This document shows positions 23,371 through 33,020 of a DNA stretch of 64,000 bases, piece by piece. Each line of letters begins with the position of its first letter. Position 1 is the first letter of the stretch. Location: positions 19,737,501 to 19,801,500 of the forward strand of contig NC_053182.1 in the NCBI RefSeq assembly GCF_905163445.1. The letters are read 5' to 3'. The position numbers were made by a program, and so were the translations under genes. This DNA is from Pararge aegeria. Its lineage: Eukaryota > Arthropoda > Insecta > Lepidoptera > Nymphalidae. The notes below the pieces were generated by a model. The model did not search any database. It had not been told where the DNA came from and was given only the letters and a program-made list of their open reading frames with translations.

Positions 23371-24336
23371 ACGTGACAACGTCGTAAGAAAATACTGATG
23401 GAATGGTTGCATTGGCATTGGCATTTTTCAAAAGAAAATTTTAATTTTATTTGTTTGATAGATATTATCGTTGCTATAAACAATTGACACCACATTCACT
23501 TTTCACTGCACTTCATCCTTGCCGAAAACATGTAAATGTATTATTGTATATGACAGCGATAGTCAGTACATATTTGAAAATTTAATGTACGTTCATAAAA
23601 ACATTTCCAAATTTAAGAAAAAATGTTACTGCAATAATTTAAACATTAGAAGTAAGAATAAACTTACAGTGCAATATACTAGGTTACATAAAATTCATAA
23701 TTCGTTTAAAGGAAATTGCATACAATTCTACAATAAACTACCAATTGTCATCTTGGAGATGTATCTTAAAAAGTTCAAAGTTTGTATTAAACGTAAGCTT
23801 ATAGAAAAGTCCTATTATAGTAAAAAGGACTACGTAAACGATAAAAAACCTTGGGTGTAAATTATTGCTCTAACCAGGTTGCTCTTCTAATGATTTAAAA
23901 TGACATTGTGAGATGGTGATAACAATAAAAAAACACCCGGCTAAGTTTGTTGTGGGCTTCTTCTTAGACCAGGACGCGTTTGGAACCCTCGTAGCTTTAG
24001 TTTTAAGTTTACGAATGTGGTTATCGCCATCATCTCACTACCGTGTAATTCTTATGTACGCATCAAAAGTGCCACCTATGGGCCTACTTGAATAAAGATA
24101 TTTTTGACTTTGACTTTGACTTTATAGAAGCTGTCCACGCGGACGCATCGCTCACTCAAGTAGGAGAGAGACAGATGTCGAACGCGGAGGCCGACTGTGC
24201 CTCTTTGTCGCTCGTTCCGCGCTCTCGCTTGCACTTCAAGCCTTGAATGGAACGCCTCAGAGCAAGGAAACGCCGCATACGTCATGTTTTTTCGTGCGTG
24301 CAGCCGGCTCCATCGAATTATAAGACGTTGTCACGT
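23371..24336. mobile_element. Candidate DNA element with ACGTGACAACG ends
   Basis: ACGTGACAACG at 23371-23381 and its reverse complement at 24326-24336 bracket 966 bp. The same 11-bp end pair brackets 41740-42188. A LINE-B 3' end fills much of the interior. The superfamily is unknown and no transposase is present, so the pairing of the two ends is an inference. Confidence 0.45.
23519..24125 (+). pseudogene. LINE-B reverse transcriptase C-terminus and 3' UTR
   Basis: An open frame of about 113 codons contains NIRSKNKLTVQYTRLHKI, FYNKLPIVILEMYLKKFKV and KLIEKSYYSKKDYVNDKKPW before its stop. This is the C-terminal end of a CR1/Jockey-type reverse transcriptase. The UTR follows with GAGATGGTGATAAC and GCGTTTGGAACCCTC. 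It ends with GAATAAAGATATTTTTGACT and TTGACT repeats. The catalytic FADD-type motif and endonuclease are missing, so this is a 5'-truncated insertion. Confidence 0.85.
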
Positions 24337-24411
24337 CAAAAAAATTATAATTGATTGTACTTAAAAGTTTACATAAGCGTGCGCGCGCGGATGTGTATGT
24401 GGGTGTGAGTG

Positions 24412-24554
24412 CAGCGACGTGCACTTCTTAGATGCACAAATGCAGTGCCTACCCTATAAATTTCATACAACTTGTATAGAAGGAGATTTTTTCAATTATA
24501 TGCGATCTTCCTGCTTTATGCCTACCCTGCTTAAAGCCCCTATACACGCCACTC
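24412..24554. mobile_element. hAT-type MITE M2 with 8-bp target duplication
   Basis: Starts CAGCGACGTGCACTTC and ends CACGCCACTC. The flanks TGTGAGTG (24404-24411) and TGTGGGTG (24555-24562) form an 8-bp duplication with one mismatch. The interior TGCAGTGCCTACCCT and CCTGCTTTATGCCTACCC are M2 hallmarks shared with 38843 and 44920. Confidence 0.82.
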
Positions 24555-24562
24555 TGTGGGTG

Positions 24563-25445
24563 TGGGTGAAGGTGAGGGTATGTCTTTATGTATAGTTGAA
24601 TACACTATGCTTGTGTAGATATGCAGCTTATAAGAAGCTAATTACGACTTGCTACGACGACGCTTGTCATATTCAATCTCCTTCATTATAATATCGGCAG
24701 TGGCCGGATGTTTACGTGTCAGTTCACGATTATCATTCTAATGAATATACAGAGAGAGATATATTGCAGAGTAATTAGACTTTATCATCCCCACTTCAAT
24801 ATCTTTTTAATGAAAGTAGTACGACGAGAGGCAGCATCGACCTCTATGCTAATACTACAGTGCGATCACAAACCTGTCTGCCTAACACGTTTTCTTTGTG
24901 TCAGGAGACGCTTGCACTGAAGTGGGCCGGTAATTGGTTGATATGATGATCAGAGTATGATAATGGTACCAAATGGTAAAATTTAATTATAACGTTAACA
25001 TTTCGTTAAAAGTTTTGTTAATATAGTTATTTTCTTAGTAGTAAACTTACCCTATACATGAAGCCACTCGTTGAATGTTTACATTTACTCGTATCTGCAA
25101 GAATGAAACCTGTCTGTTTACATTTTTCAGAAATTTCATTCAGGCATTTCTATTTTTAATTCCACAACGCTGTTTAATTCAAGTCTGTTAGGCGGTCCCT
25201 TAGTGAGTGATCGCGCACACGTTTCGCATACGTTTATCGTTTTAATGTGGAATAAATTCGTGTCAGACTGAATTGGACCTCATGTGTCTTGTAATAAAGT
25301 ACTATTTCAATTTTAGAAGTTTCTTCCATGATACTGGAATGTATCGGCGTATGGATGAACTCGAATTTAAAGAACAAATATTTATTTTTCGCTTACAAAA
25401 AAAAAATTATATATTTTTTTTGTAAATGCAAAGAAATCGTCTTAT
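24563..25445. other. SINE-B 3' trace only
   Basis: GTGGGCCGGTAATTGGTTGA at about 24923 matches the SINE-B 3' end. The remainder is unrecognised. Confidence 0.45.
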
Positions 25446-25562
25446 ATCAAATTCAAAATTCATTTATTTCAAGTAGGCCTATAAGCACTTTTGAAACGTC
25501 AAGTCTGTCTGTTTGTAGTGACTCTACCACCGGTTCTGAAGGCAGATTCGACGCCGCTACAC
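25446..25562 (-). mobile_element. LINE-A 3' end
   Basis: Reverse-strand LINE-A tail: TCAAATTCAAAATTC, TTTATTTCAAGTAGGCC, AGCACTTTTGAAACGTCAAG and CTACCACCGGTTCTGAAGGC. Truncated after about 115 bp. Confidence 0.88.
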
Positions 25563-26672
25563 TATGCAGATTTAAGTACAATCTAAATATTTTTTTTTCT
25601 TATGGACTTCTGTGTATTTATGTAAATGTAAGAAAAAAAAATTTGGGATTGCCTCGAAGTAGATGGTAATAGTAGCAGCACCGAGGACGCTGCTGCCCCC
25701 TCTCTGTTGCCCTCAGTCGCCCCGTACGACACCTGAGGGAAGAGGGGGGTGGTGACAACTGTGTTCTGATCTGACGTCACTACTTTGCAGTAAGACAAAG
25801 CAGTCAGTGTCATTTCTTCACTTCACACTCTACACTTCTGAATGTGTGTTTTGGTATCAATAGGTGGCAGCTCGTGATGACCTTGAAATAGTGGTCATAC
25901 TTTATTTAACTTTTATTAAAAAGCGGCCTAATATCTTAAAATCAATTATATAACTAAAAAAGTTGTCACTTGGTATAGATTTTCGAAACACAAAACCATC
26001 AACGCATGCGAAGTGTTCTTACGCACTAAGGGTTCAAATCGTAGAGTTATGCTTCTATGTTATACAGACGATAAATTAAAATTTCACTATAAATGGCTGA
26101 ACCTAAAACAATATGAGTCTTATTTTTTAAGATACAAAGTCGTCTTTGCTGTAGAAAAAATGTATACTTTGCATATATTACGAGAGCGCAGAAATCTACG
26201 CAATCGAGAGGCGGTTTTTCGGTTTAAAAATTACACTTAACTAGAAATTTATACAAAGAATACTATCATAATGAGCTGTATCCGGTTGAGATAGAGTTGA
26301 TATTTATTAATTTCGAAACCAAGTATCTACCAACTGTTAACCCACAAAAAGAATTAATAAAAAGCAAAGCCGCCTTCCTGCAAAGTTTTATATTTAATTG
26401 TTTCGTAACCAAGTATCTGCCAACCATTAGCCCACAAAAATAATTAATAAAAAGCCAAGTACGCCTAACTACAAAGTTTACAGATAGTTTTATTTGCCAG
26501 TGAGAGAAGATATTAAACTTAAGTTGGAAGTTTTTAACTGATTGTATAATCATTTAAAAACTCTCGGCCTTATTCTAGGGGTGCGGAGTTCGATCCACGG
26601 AACGTAGAAGTGCGTTTTTTCAGTAATTTGCGTATGCGCCATTTAGTGCATCATAAAGAAACCTGCATCAGC
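25563..26672. other. No feature recognised; local duplication at 26310-26460
   Basis: A segment near 26318-26380 (AACCAAGTATCTACCAACTG, CCCACAAAAAGAATTAATAA) recurs at 26405-26460 with small changes, a direct repeat about 87 bp apart. Nothing else is supported. Confidence 0.5.
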
Positions 26673-26878
26673 CAGTGGCGTGCAAACAGGGTATGCACAT
26701 GGTACGCAGATGAAATAAAGTAGGAGAAATCCACAGTACGAGTTATAAAACTTAAGGGTAGGCTTTTTATATCTCGCACAATTCACACTCTTAAGTTTTT
26801 AAAAATTCTGTGCTGCAAATTTTCTACATTTTATATCATCTGAATACCCTGTGCATACATTGTATGCACACGTATTCC
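26673..26878. mobile_element. hAT-type MITE M1, decayed
   Basis: Begins CAGTGGCGTGCAAACAGGGT and passes through AGTACGAGTTATAAAACTTA to TTTTATATCATCTGAATACC, the fold-back plan of M1. The right terminus is degraded. Confidence 0.75.
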
Positions 26879-26884
26879 AGCTTG

Positions 26885-26965
26885 ATTGATACCAAAATTT
26901 ATAAAATATTGGATAGAAGCAGGCTTTACTTTGCGGATTTCCATGATATATTATGGAAATTTAAG
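26885..26965 (+). repeat. Snapback module centre c2
   Basis: ATATTGGATAGAAGCAGGC, then TTTACTTTGCGGATTTCC and ATGATATATTATG, match the central part of 46170-46235 and, in reverse, the segment after 32965. The flanking arms are missing here. Confidence 0.7.
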
Positions 26966-26972
26966 AATTATA

Positions 26973-27206
26973 GAAGCGGTGATAGCCCAGTGGGTAGGAC
27001 TTTACTTTCAGGGCGAGTTCGAATCCCAGCATGTACCTCTAACTTTTTTCTGTTATGTGCTTTTTTTAGTGATTTAAATATCACTTGCTTCAGCGCCGTA
27101 GGAAAACATCGTGAGGAAACCTGCATGCCTGAGAGTTGTCCATTATGTTCTCAAAGCTGTGTGGAGTCCACAAATCCACTGGGCAAGCTTAGTGATCTAC
27201 GGCAAT
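26973..27206 (+). mobile_element. SINE-B
   Basis: The tRNA-like head AGCGGTGATAGCCCAGTGGG with GAGTTCGAATCCCAGCATGT leads into AAATATCACTTGCTTCAGCG, CATCGTGAGGAAACCTGCAT and GTGTGGAGTCCACAAATCC. The 3' end is truncated near CTACGGC. Confidence 0.9.
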
Positions 27207-28027
27207 ATTTTTGTGGTGTTGTTTCTCTGAACTAGGCCACAGCACCCTCAATAATCATCACACGCGGAACTCTTATAAGTAGCAGAAATAATTGCGATCT
27301 GAGGCGGTCAGAGGCGCGCGTCACCGGGTCATCGCACCCGTTATCGACTATCGATTCAATAAACACTGCATCAGCTCGAGTGCCTACTTCATCGATTGAG
27401 TCAACAACACTACCTACATTGTTTGGCCTTCTTCTTTGACCTGATCACTTTTTTTTCTATAGTAATAAACGAGTTATACAACAATACAAGGTTGGCAGTG
27501 CGTTTGTATAAATATGAAGTGCTTCCCATTCGATAATCCGCTCTATAAGTCCGTTTTTGGTATCGGTTTTTATGGGCATCCCATTCTCGGAAATCATATT
27601 TCGCTTCCAAGAAAGCCCCCTTAAGGAACGTGGCGGCAACTTTGTAGTCACTTTGAATGATCCCATTTTTATTAAGTGGCTTTTAGCCACGTAGTAGGTA
27701 CTAGGTGTTATTCTATTTATTGGAGAGTTTTATTTTCCGCGAGTCCTTGCAAAGTCCTTTTCATACCTAACTGTCAATAGTAGGACCATAATGATAACTA
27801 GCAGTATAGGCGAACTTGGACAGAAAAATAATCACAGATAGACAGGTAGAATAAATCCCGCTATCGTTGTGCGCTTCAAGTAGTTGATAGGGTTTTAATA
27901 CATTTCTAATGATCAGTACTGGGTGAATGATTTTGTATTACAATATGAATTATTTGCACGATAGCAGTATTGATAATTGCTGTAGCTACGAGTAAAAGAG
28001 CGATTTATAGCATTGACAATACGTATA
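27207..28027. other. No feature recognised
   Basis: Reading frames of up to 77 codons occur on the minus strand around 27410-27690 but show no family resemblance or splice context. Confidence 0.45.
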
Positions 28028-28182
28028 TACATTTAAGAAATTGTAGTTACTACACGATTGAAAAATTTCCGCTTGGCTCTGATCTCTCACAAAATCGATT
28101 TTTTTTAAAGATTGTTAAACTGCAAAATTATGTTAAAAAGAGCAATCTGCTGAGTTTACTTCTGAGTAAAAATATAGTTACT
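28028..28182 (+). mobile_element. LINE-A fragment
   Basis: TAGTTACTACACGATTGAAA, CTCTGATCTCTCACAAAAT and AGAGCAATCTGCTGAGTTTA match the LINE-A segment at 54365-54505. The 3' UTR end and tail are missing. Confidence 0.75.
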
Positions 28183-28529
28183 TAAGTCCTTAAGGAAAGT
28201 AATTATATTGTTAGTTAAATGTGAGGATGTTTTTACGAAACCACAGACAGACACTTCAATACCATTTATTTGTATATATTTATATGGAAGTAGGAAATGC
28301 ATGCAGATAGTACAGATCCGGTAAAAGCTGCTCAGCAGCAGGTAGGAACCGGATTGGAAAATGGAAACGCTTTATGCGGCGAGACTCGTTCTGCGGCCAT
28401 TTTGCTTATGAGTTACTAGCGTCTCGCCCCTGCTTTGCACGGGTATATATAGTAACGTCGCTAAACGATCAATTTTGTTAAGTATTCGGCGAATTCATAA
28501 AAAAAAGATACCTACTCTGCAGTCTAAGA
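28183..28529. other. No feature recognised
   Basis: AT-rich sequence with nothing recognised. Confidence 0.45.
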
Positions 28530-28665
28530 TGGTAGCGGGGTAACCTGTTAGGGACTATAGTAGTCATACCCCAAATCGCTTAGCGGCACGTCTTTGTCGG
28601 TAGGGTGGTAACTAGCCACGGCCAAAGCGTCCCACCAGACCAGACAAGACAGAAATTAAGATTTT
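28530..28665 (-). mobile_element. SINE-C fragment
   Basis: Reverse strand of the SINE-C body: ATCGCTTAGCGGCACGTCTT, GTCGGTAGGGTGGTAACTAG and CCACGGCC. The tail side starts near GGTAGCGGGGTAACC. Confidence 0.85.
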
Positions 28666-28837
28666 ATAAATTCGCAAATTGCTTAAATTCACAGCGCTCA
28701 GCGTTACGGCCAGGGAAGTCGTTCATTAATAAGACTCCAAATCTGTAAGTATTCATTCATTCATTTTAACATTTGTTATCGCCTCTCTTATCTATCTCTA
28801 CATAGAATAAAACTAAGTCGCTTTTCCACCTCTGCTG

Positions 28838-28906
28838 CGGCATGGGCAGGAGACAATAATATCCCCAGGAAAAGGTTAAAAGTGTCCTAGCCCTGCTTGC
28901 AGTTTA
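28838..28906. mobile_element. Very short Harbinger-like derivative
   Basis: GGCATGGGCAGGAGACAATA followed by TATCCCC near the left, and TCCTAGCCCTG at the right, resemble the two ends of the Harbinger element at 46997-50590. About 70 bp in total. An internal-deletion MITE is the simplest reading. Confidence 0.55.
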
Positions 28907-29271
28907 TTCAATGTAAATGTTATAATTTTGAGTTAAATCGCTGTAGCATCAACATATACGTGGGTACGGATCTGTAATGTTGCGACGCGCGACCATTGGT
29001 TTTTACGTGTTATCGTACCAGTATAATGTGGTTTTGTATCATTCGCGTAGCGTCTGTCTTATTTATACTTTATCGATGTAGAATTGAGATTAACCAGTTA
29101 AATTGGTATATTTAATTAAAACACCCAGTAATAAAAGCGGCCGATATGTTACTATGTCATTCGCATAATAATCGCACACTAGTATATTGTGCGAAAGAGG
29201 TAGCACGATTTCGGCCGCTGTTAATGAATCTACTCTTTAATGACTCGGGTTGTTTATTAAAATATATCATA
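28907..29271. other. No feature recognised
   Basis: AT-rich sequence with a pair of GCGGCCGA/TTTCGGCCGC words about 60 bp apart; nothing else. Confidence 0.45.
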
Positions 29272-29691
29272 CTAGCTGTTGCCCGCGACTTCGTCGGCGT
29301 TTGATTTTGTTTTTTAATGTGGCATGAAATTTAGTTGTATATCTCAAAAAAATTAAAGTATTCAGTATTGCGAAGCATTAAATGAGGGGTTTGCTGCTGT
29401 CCTCTATCTCCGACCACAGCTTGGGCAAAATTAAACACATATTATAACCTCTTTAGTACAAAAATAATTATTTAAATCGGTTATAATTTGTCGGAGTTAC
29501 ACTGTAAAATCGTCAAACACTCATCCCCTCTCCCAAAGGAACCGAGCTTAATGTCGGGATAAAAAGTATCCTATATTACTTCTAACACTTCCAAGAATAT
29601 GTGTACAAAGTTTCATGAGGATCGGTTAAATAGTTTTTGCGTGAAAGCGTAACACACAAACTTACATTGACATTTATAGTATTAGTAGGGA
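29272..29691 (-). mobile_element. Helitron-like element, intact ends
   Basis: Read on the minus strand it starts TCCCTACTAATACTATAAAT and ends GACGAAGTCGCGGGCAACAG then CTAG, followed by T. The GAC-GAA-GTC near the end can form a small hairpin, as Helitron 3' ends do. It is 420 bp long without Rep/helicase coding. A related copy in the other orientation is at 55102-55553. The structure fits the non-autonomous Helitron-like elements reported in Lepidoptera. Confidence 0.82.
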
Positions 29692-29909
29692 TATCGTCCT
29701 CAATTTTGTAATGAGCCAATTCTGGGCGCAAGCCCACTCTCATAGGAGAGAGGGTTTAAGATTAGGCGTAGTGTACGTGGCCTCAACGCAAGCAATTCGT
29801 CATTATCATAATTATAATCATCGTCAACATCATCCTCATCATAATATAATCATTACTGCTACTTCCTACGCTCAGTGAGCCGTTGGATCTAAAACGCCAG
29901 TAGCGTAGG

Positions 29910-30114
29910 CAGTGACGTGCATAGAGGGTATACACAGGGTATGCAGATGATATAAAATGAAGAAAATCCCCCAGTAGGAGTTTTAAAAAACCTGAGGATA
30001 TTCTTTGTATGAGTTATAAAAAGCCTACCCTTAAGCATTTATAACTCGTACTGGAGATTTTCTTAACTTTATATAATCTGTATACCCTGTGCACACCCTC
30101 TATGCACGCCACTG
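29910..30114. mobile_element. hAT-type MITE M1
   Basis: Starts CAGTGACGTGCATAGAGGGT and ends CCCTCTATGCACGCCACTG; the halves fold back on each other through CCAGTAGGAGTTTTAAAAA and ATAACTCGTACTGGAGA. Confidence 0.88.
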
Positions 30115-30268
30115 ATGCACAGGGTATGCAGATGAAATAAAAAGAAGAAAATCTCTCTATCTATCTAAGGATAATCTATCTATCTAAGGATAGGCATTGT
30201 AGGAGCTATAATTATATTCATTTTATATCATCTGCATACCCTTTGCATACCCTCTATGCACGCCACTG
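30115..30268. mobile_element. hAT-type MITE M1, left-truncated tandem neighbour
   Basis: Starts inside the element (ATGCACAGGGTATGCAGATG), immediately after the previous copy's CACTG end, and finishes ACCCTCTATGCACGCCACTG. A TCTATCTAAGGATA duplication lies inside at about 30160-30200. Confidence 0.85.
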
Positions 30269-30439
30269 CTTACGATACTGGCTTTTGAGATCCAGCGGCT
30301 CACTGCGACTCGTGAGATGTCGTGATTTCCACCTGCACGGCTAGCATCGGCATCGGCATCGGCTTTCTTATCTCTCAGAGCATTGGCGCACAATTGGAAA
30401 TAATATCCAAATGTTATAGATGTAACAATAAACGGGGGT

Positions 30440-30540
30440 AAGCTTCTACTATTCCATGTCCCCGTGCTTTAGCTGGTAGACACGTTAATTATATTCCTTG
30501 TCAGGGGATATAATTTTTGTCTCCTGCCCGTGTAAGGGTC
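30440..30540. mobile_element. Harbinger-related end fragment
   Basis: TTATATTCCTTGTCAGGGGA and TTTTTGTCTCCTGCCCGTGT parallel the right end of the Harbinger element at about 50500-50582. The terminal CTAGCCCTG is missing. Confidence 0.55.
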
Positions 30541-32123
30541 AAATTACTATTTAAATCTCCTTTCTTATATGTGATGGTTTTAGAGCATAGACCCATCTAA
30601 CTGGTCCAATTCGAGTTTAGGCTTATTTTTTTAATAAAATAGTCCGCCAACCCGAATCAGATCAGCGTATTGGGCTTGCGCCTAGCACTAAGACTTTATA
30701 CCTAATCTGATTAGACTCAAGTTCCAATTCCAGATTAAATAACAATAATAAAGAAAAAACTCTACATTAACTCTACACGTGTTAGAAGAATGATTCATCT
30801 CATTAGATATTAAGGGGGAAAACTTCCAAGAGAAATTCTCCAATTTCACGACCTTCCATCTAGAAAAGCCTTAAGGAAATTAGATTTATAGTTCGCCGTC
30901 CAGTCAACAGGTGCGCCACTGGGTGGTAAACAAACGTTCTTATTGGACCTTCTTCTCACCCCCAACACCCCGCTACTCCCCTCCCTATAGTCACGCGGAC
31001 ACCCCCTTATAGGGCAGACGCTATACCACGTTCCGCTCTGAAATTTACAGGACCAAAGGCACAAACAATACTGAGACAATTAATACGAAACTTTCCTTGC
31101 AAGAGATTAAAGTAGAGCACGTTTATATTTTTATCTTATGACAGCCTAGTAGTTAAGACATCATAAAAGGCCCTTACAAGTTAGATCACGACACGCAACT
31201 CCGACTTAACAGTGATGTGTATTGTGAGAAATTAAATAACAATTGCTTTAACGGTGAAAGAAAACATCATCGTGAGTTATCCTGCATGCTCTGTTGGGCC
31301 GGCAATGGTTTAATAACGATTAATACTCTGTCAGAAACCAGTCCCTTTTACGCATTTTTCACTACTTGTATACTCTCAGAATTTAAATGAATCTGAGCGC
31401 GATCACCAATGTTTTCAATTGCGTTCTCCCACGGGCTAAATGTAGCATTAATATTATTTTGTATCTAAGCAGAAAGGCAGGCAGGAGTTAACACGTGTTT
31501 AGGTTATCGCTTTTAAGAAAGACTGGTCAAGAAAACCGAGTGTCGTAACCCTGTCCGTAAAATTTAGTTACTACTGATGCAATATTTAACGGTGTCATAT
31601 GATTTTGACCCTTGCTACAAATAAATGCATGAGCCTTTTACATGCCTCTAAGTATTGAATTGAGATAGGAATAAATTATCTAATTGGCTTATTTTTATTG
31701 CTCTTAGATCGTAGACCGGCAAATCCACTATAGCTATCGACAGGCGAGCTCTAAGTCGTCTCGTAGGCATGTTGCTCTATGCCCCGCCCTGTTGCTGTAA
31801 GCAATGGTAACACCTCCATCCCCACTTCTGAACAAAACATTCGACTGAGTACTCTCACGAGGTATATTATATTTTTAATAGATCCTTTCAAATGATTGTT
31901 ATTTACAAAATTGCGTTTTTATTGTCTGGCCACCTGATAACTTGTTCTGTCGCCTTTAAGCCTTTAAGTATGTATTCTTTCTTCGCGAACGATCGTCTGG
32001 ACCATCCCTAGTCCCAGAGTATATTTAGTCGTAAAAAGCAAAAATGCATCGAACTCGCTTTACTGTGTTATAGACGATGATCTAGCTGCCAATAACATTA
32101 TGATATATAAGTATCATAATGCT
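30541..32123. other. Mostly unrecognised; SINE-B debris at 31225-31330
   Basis: AACAATTGCTTTAACGGTGA and GGGCCGGCAATGG around 31238-31310 are SINE-B pieces. A minus-strand frame at 30846-31079 shows no family resemblance. Confidence 0.45.
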
Positions 32124-32320
32124 ATTGGCAGCTGCTGCTTGCTGGTAAGCGCAGCGTTGGTCGGCCCCCAACGAGGTGGACAGACGACATTAAGCGCGTC
32201 GCAGGTAGCCGCTGGATCCAAGCGGCTCAGAACCGTGGAACTTGGAATTCCCTACAAAAGACCTATGTCCAGCAGTGGACGTCTATCGGTTGATGTGATG
32301 ATGATGATGATATAAGTATT
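32124..32320 (+). pseudogene. RTE-type reverse transcriptase C-terminal end
   Basis: One frame reads PPTRWTDDIKRVAGSRWIQA, then QNRGTWNSLQKTYVQQWTS, then a stop. This matches the C-terminal tail of the endonuclease-reverse transcriptases annotated widely in Lepidoptera (RTE clade as I recall it). The following TGATGATGATGATGATA is the kind of short tandem tail such elements carry. Only the last 55 or so codons remain. Confidence 0.82.
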
Positions 32321-32500
32321 TGAGCGATGATAATCCAGGAGCTCGACTTCCCTTTCGGGGGGCCGAGTTCGAATCTTAGCACGCACCGGTCCCTTTTCTA
32401 AGTTATGTGCGTTATAGGAAATTCAAATGTCACTTGCTTCAATGACGAAGGAAAACATTGTGAGGTTGCCTGAGAGTTCTACATAAAGTTCTAAAAGGTG
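32321..32500 (+). mobile_element. SINE-B, truncated
   Basis: Head with GAGCTCGACTTCCCTTTCGG and GAGTTCGAATCTTAGCACGC, then CAAATGTCACTTGCTTCAAT and AAGGAAAACATTGTGAGG. The 3' half is missing. It abuts the RTE tail. Confidence 0.85.
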
Positions 32501-32711
32501 TTTAAAAATTTTGCGAGATTGACATATCGTATTGCCCTTGGTTTCTAGTCCAAAACTGAGACGATTCATTTATTTTTCGCATGAAAGTATTAATAAAGAA
32601 TCGTTCTAGGTTTCTTTTACTCTCTTTCATATTATTTTTCTTCATGTTTTGTGTCCGGTAAAAAAGTAAATTTTTGGTCACATGAAAGGGTCCTATATTA
32701 TGGTTATTAAT

Positions 32712-33020
32712 GAAGTTAAGCTTATTTTGCTATACCACGCTAAAAGCAGGAGAATCTGTATGGTGTAATTCATAATCTCTTCAATCTTTATACTCCACAC
32801 CAAACAGATATTCGGCAATGAACCCTCTACGCACGTTTTTCTCCGAAATCGGAGCATCCTGTTGGTTGTCATCCGTTTGGTGGGGAGTATAGAGATTTAA
32901 GAAATTATAAATTACACCATACAGATTCTCCTGCTTTTCGCGGAGTATAGCAAATTAAGCTTAATTTTCATAATATATCATGGATTTCGGCAAAATAAAG
33001 CCTGCTTCTATCCAATAAGG
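32712..33020. mobile_element. Snapback element S: arms, centre c1, then c2
   Basis: Arms 32712-32805 and 32875-32969 are about 95 bp and largely complementary (AGCAGGAGAATCTGTATGGT in the left arm, its reverse in the right). Centre c1 (32806-32874) contains CCCTCTACGCACGTTTTTCT. Module c2 follows the right arm at 32970-33020 (ATATATCATGGATTTCGGCA). No coding capacity. The related copy at 46098-46385 has the modules in a different order. Confidence 0.8.

Larger units (their letters stand above)
29873..30305. mobile_element. Fold-back element with 37-bp inverted arms enclosing two MITEs
   Basis: Arms 29873-29909 (starting CAGTGAGCCGTTGGATC) and 30269-30305 (ending GATCCAGCGGCTCACTG) are equal in length and complementary at about five sixths of positions. 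Everything between them is two M1 MITE copies. No 8-bp target duplication is obvious outside. Confidence 0.7.

Noticed and set aside
30846..31079. Minus-strand 77-codon frame in a slightly GC-richer patch
   Set aside because: No family resemblance and no supporting exon structure.
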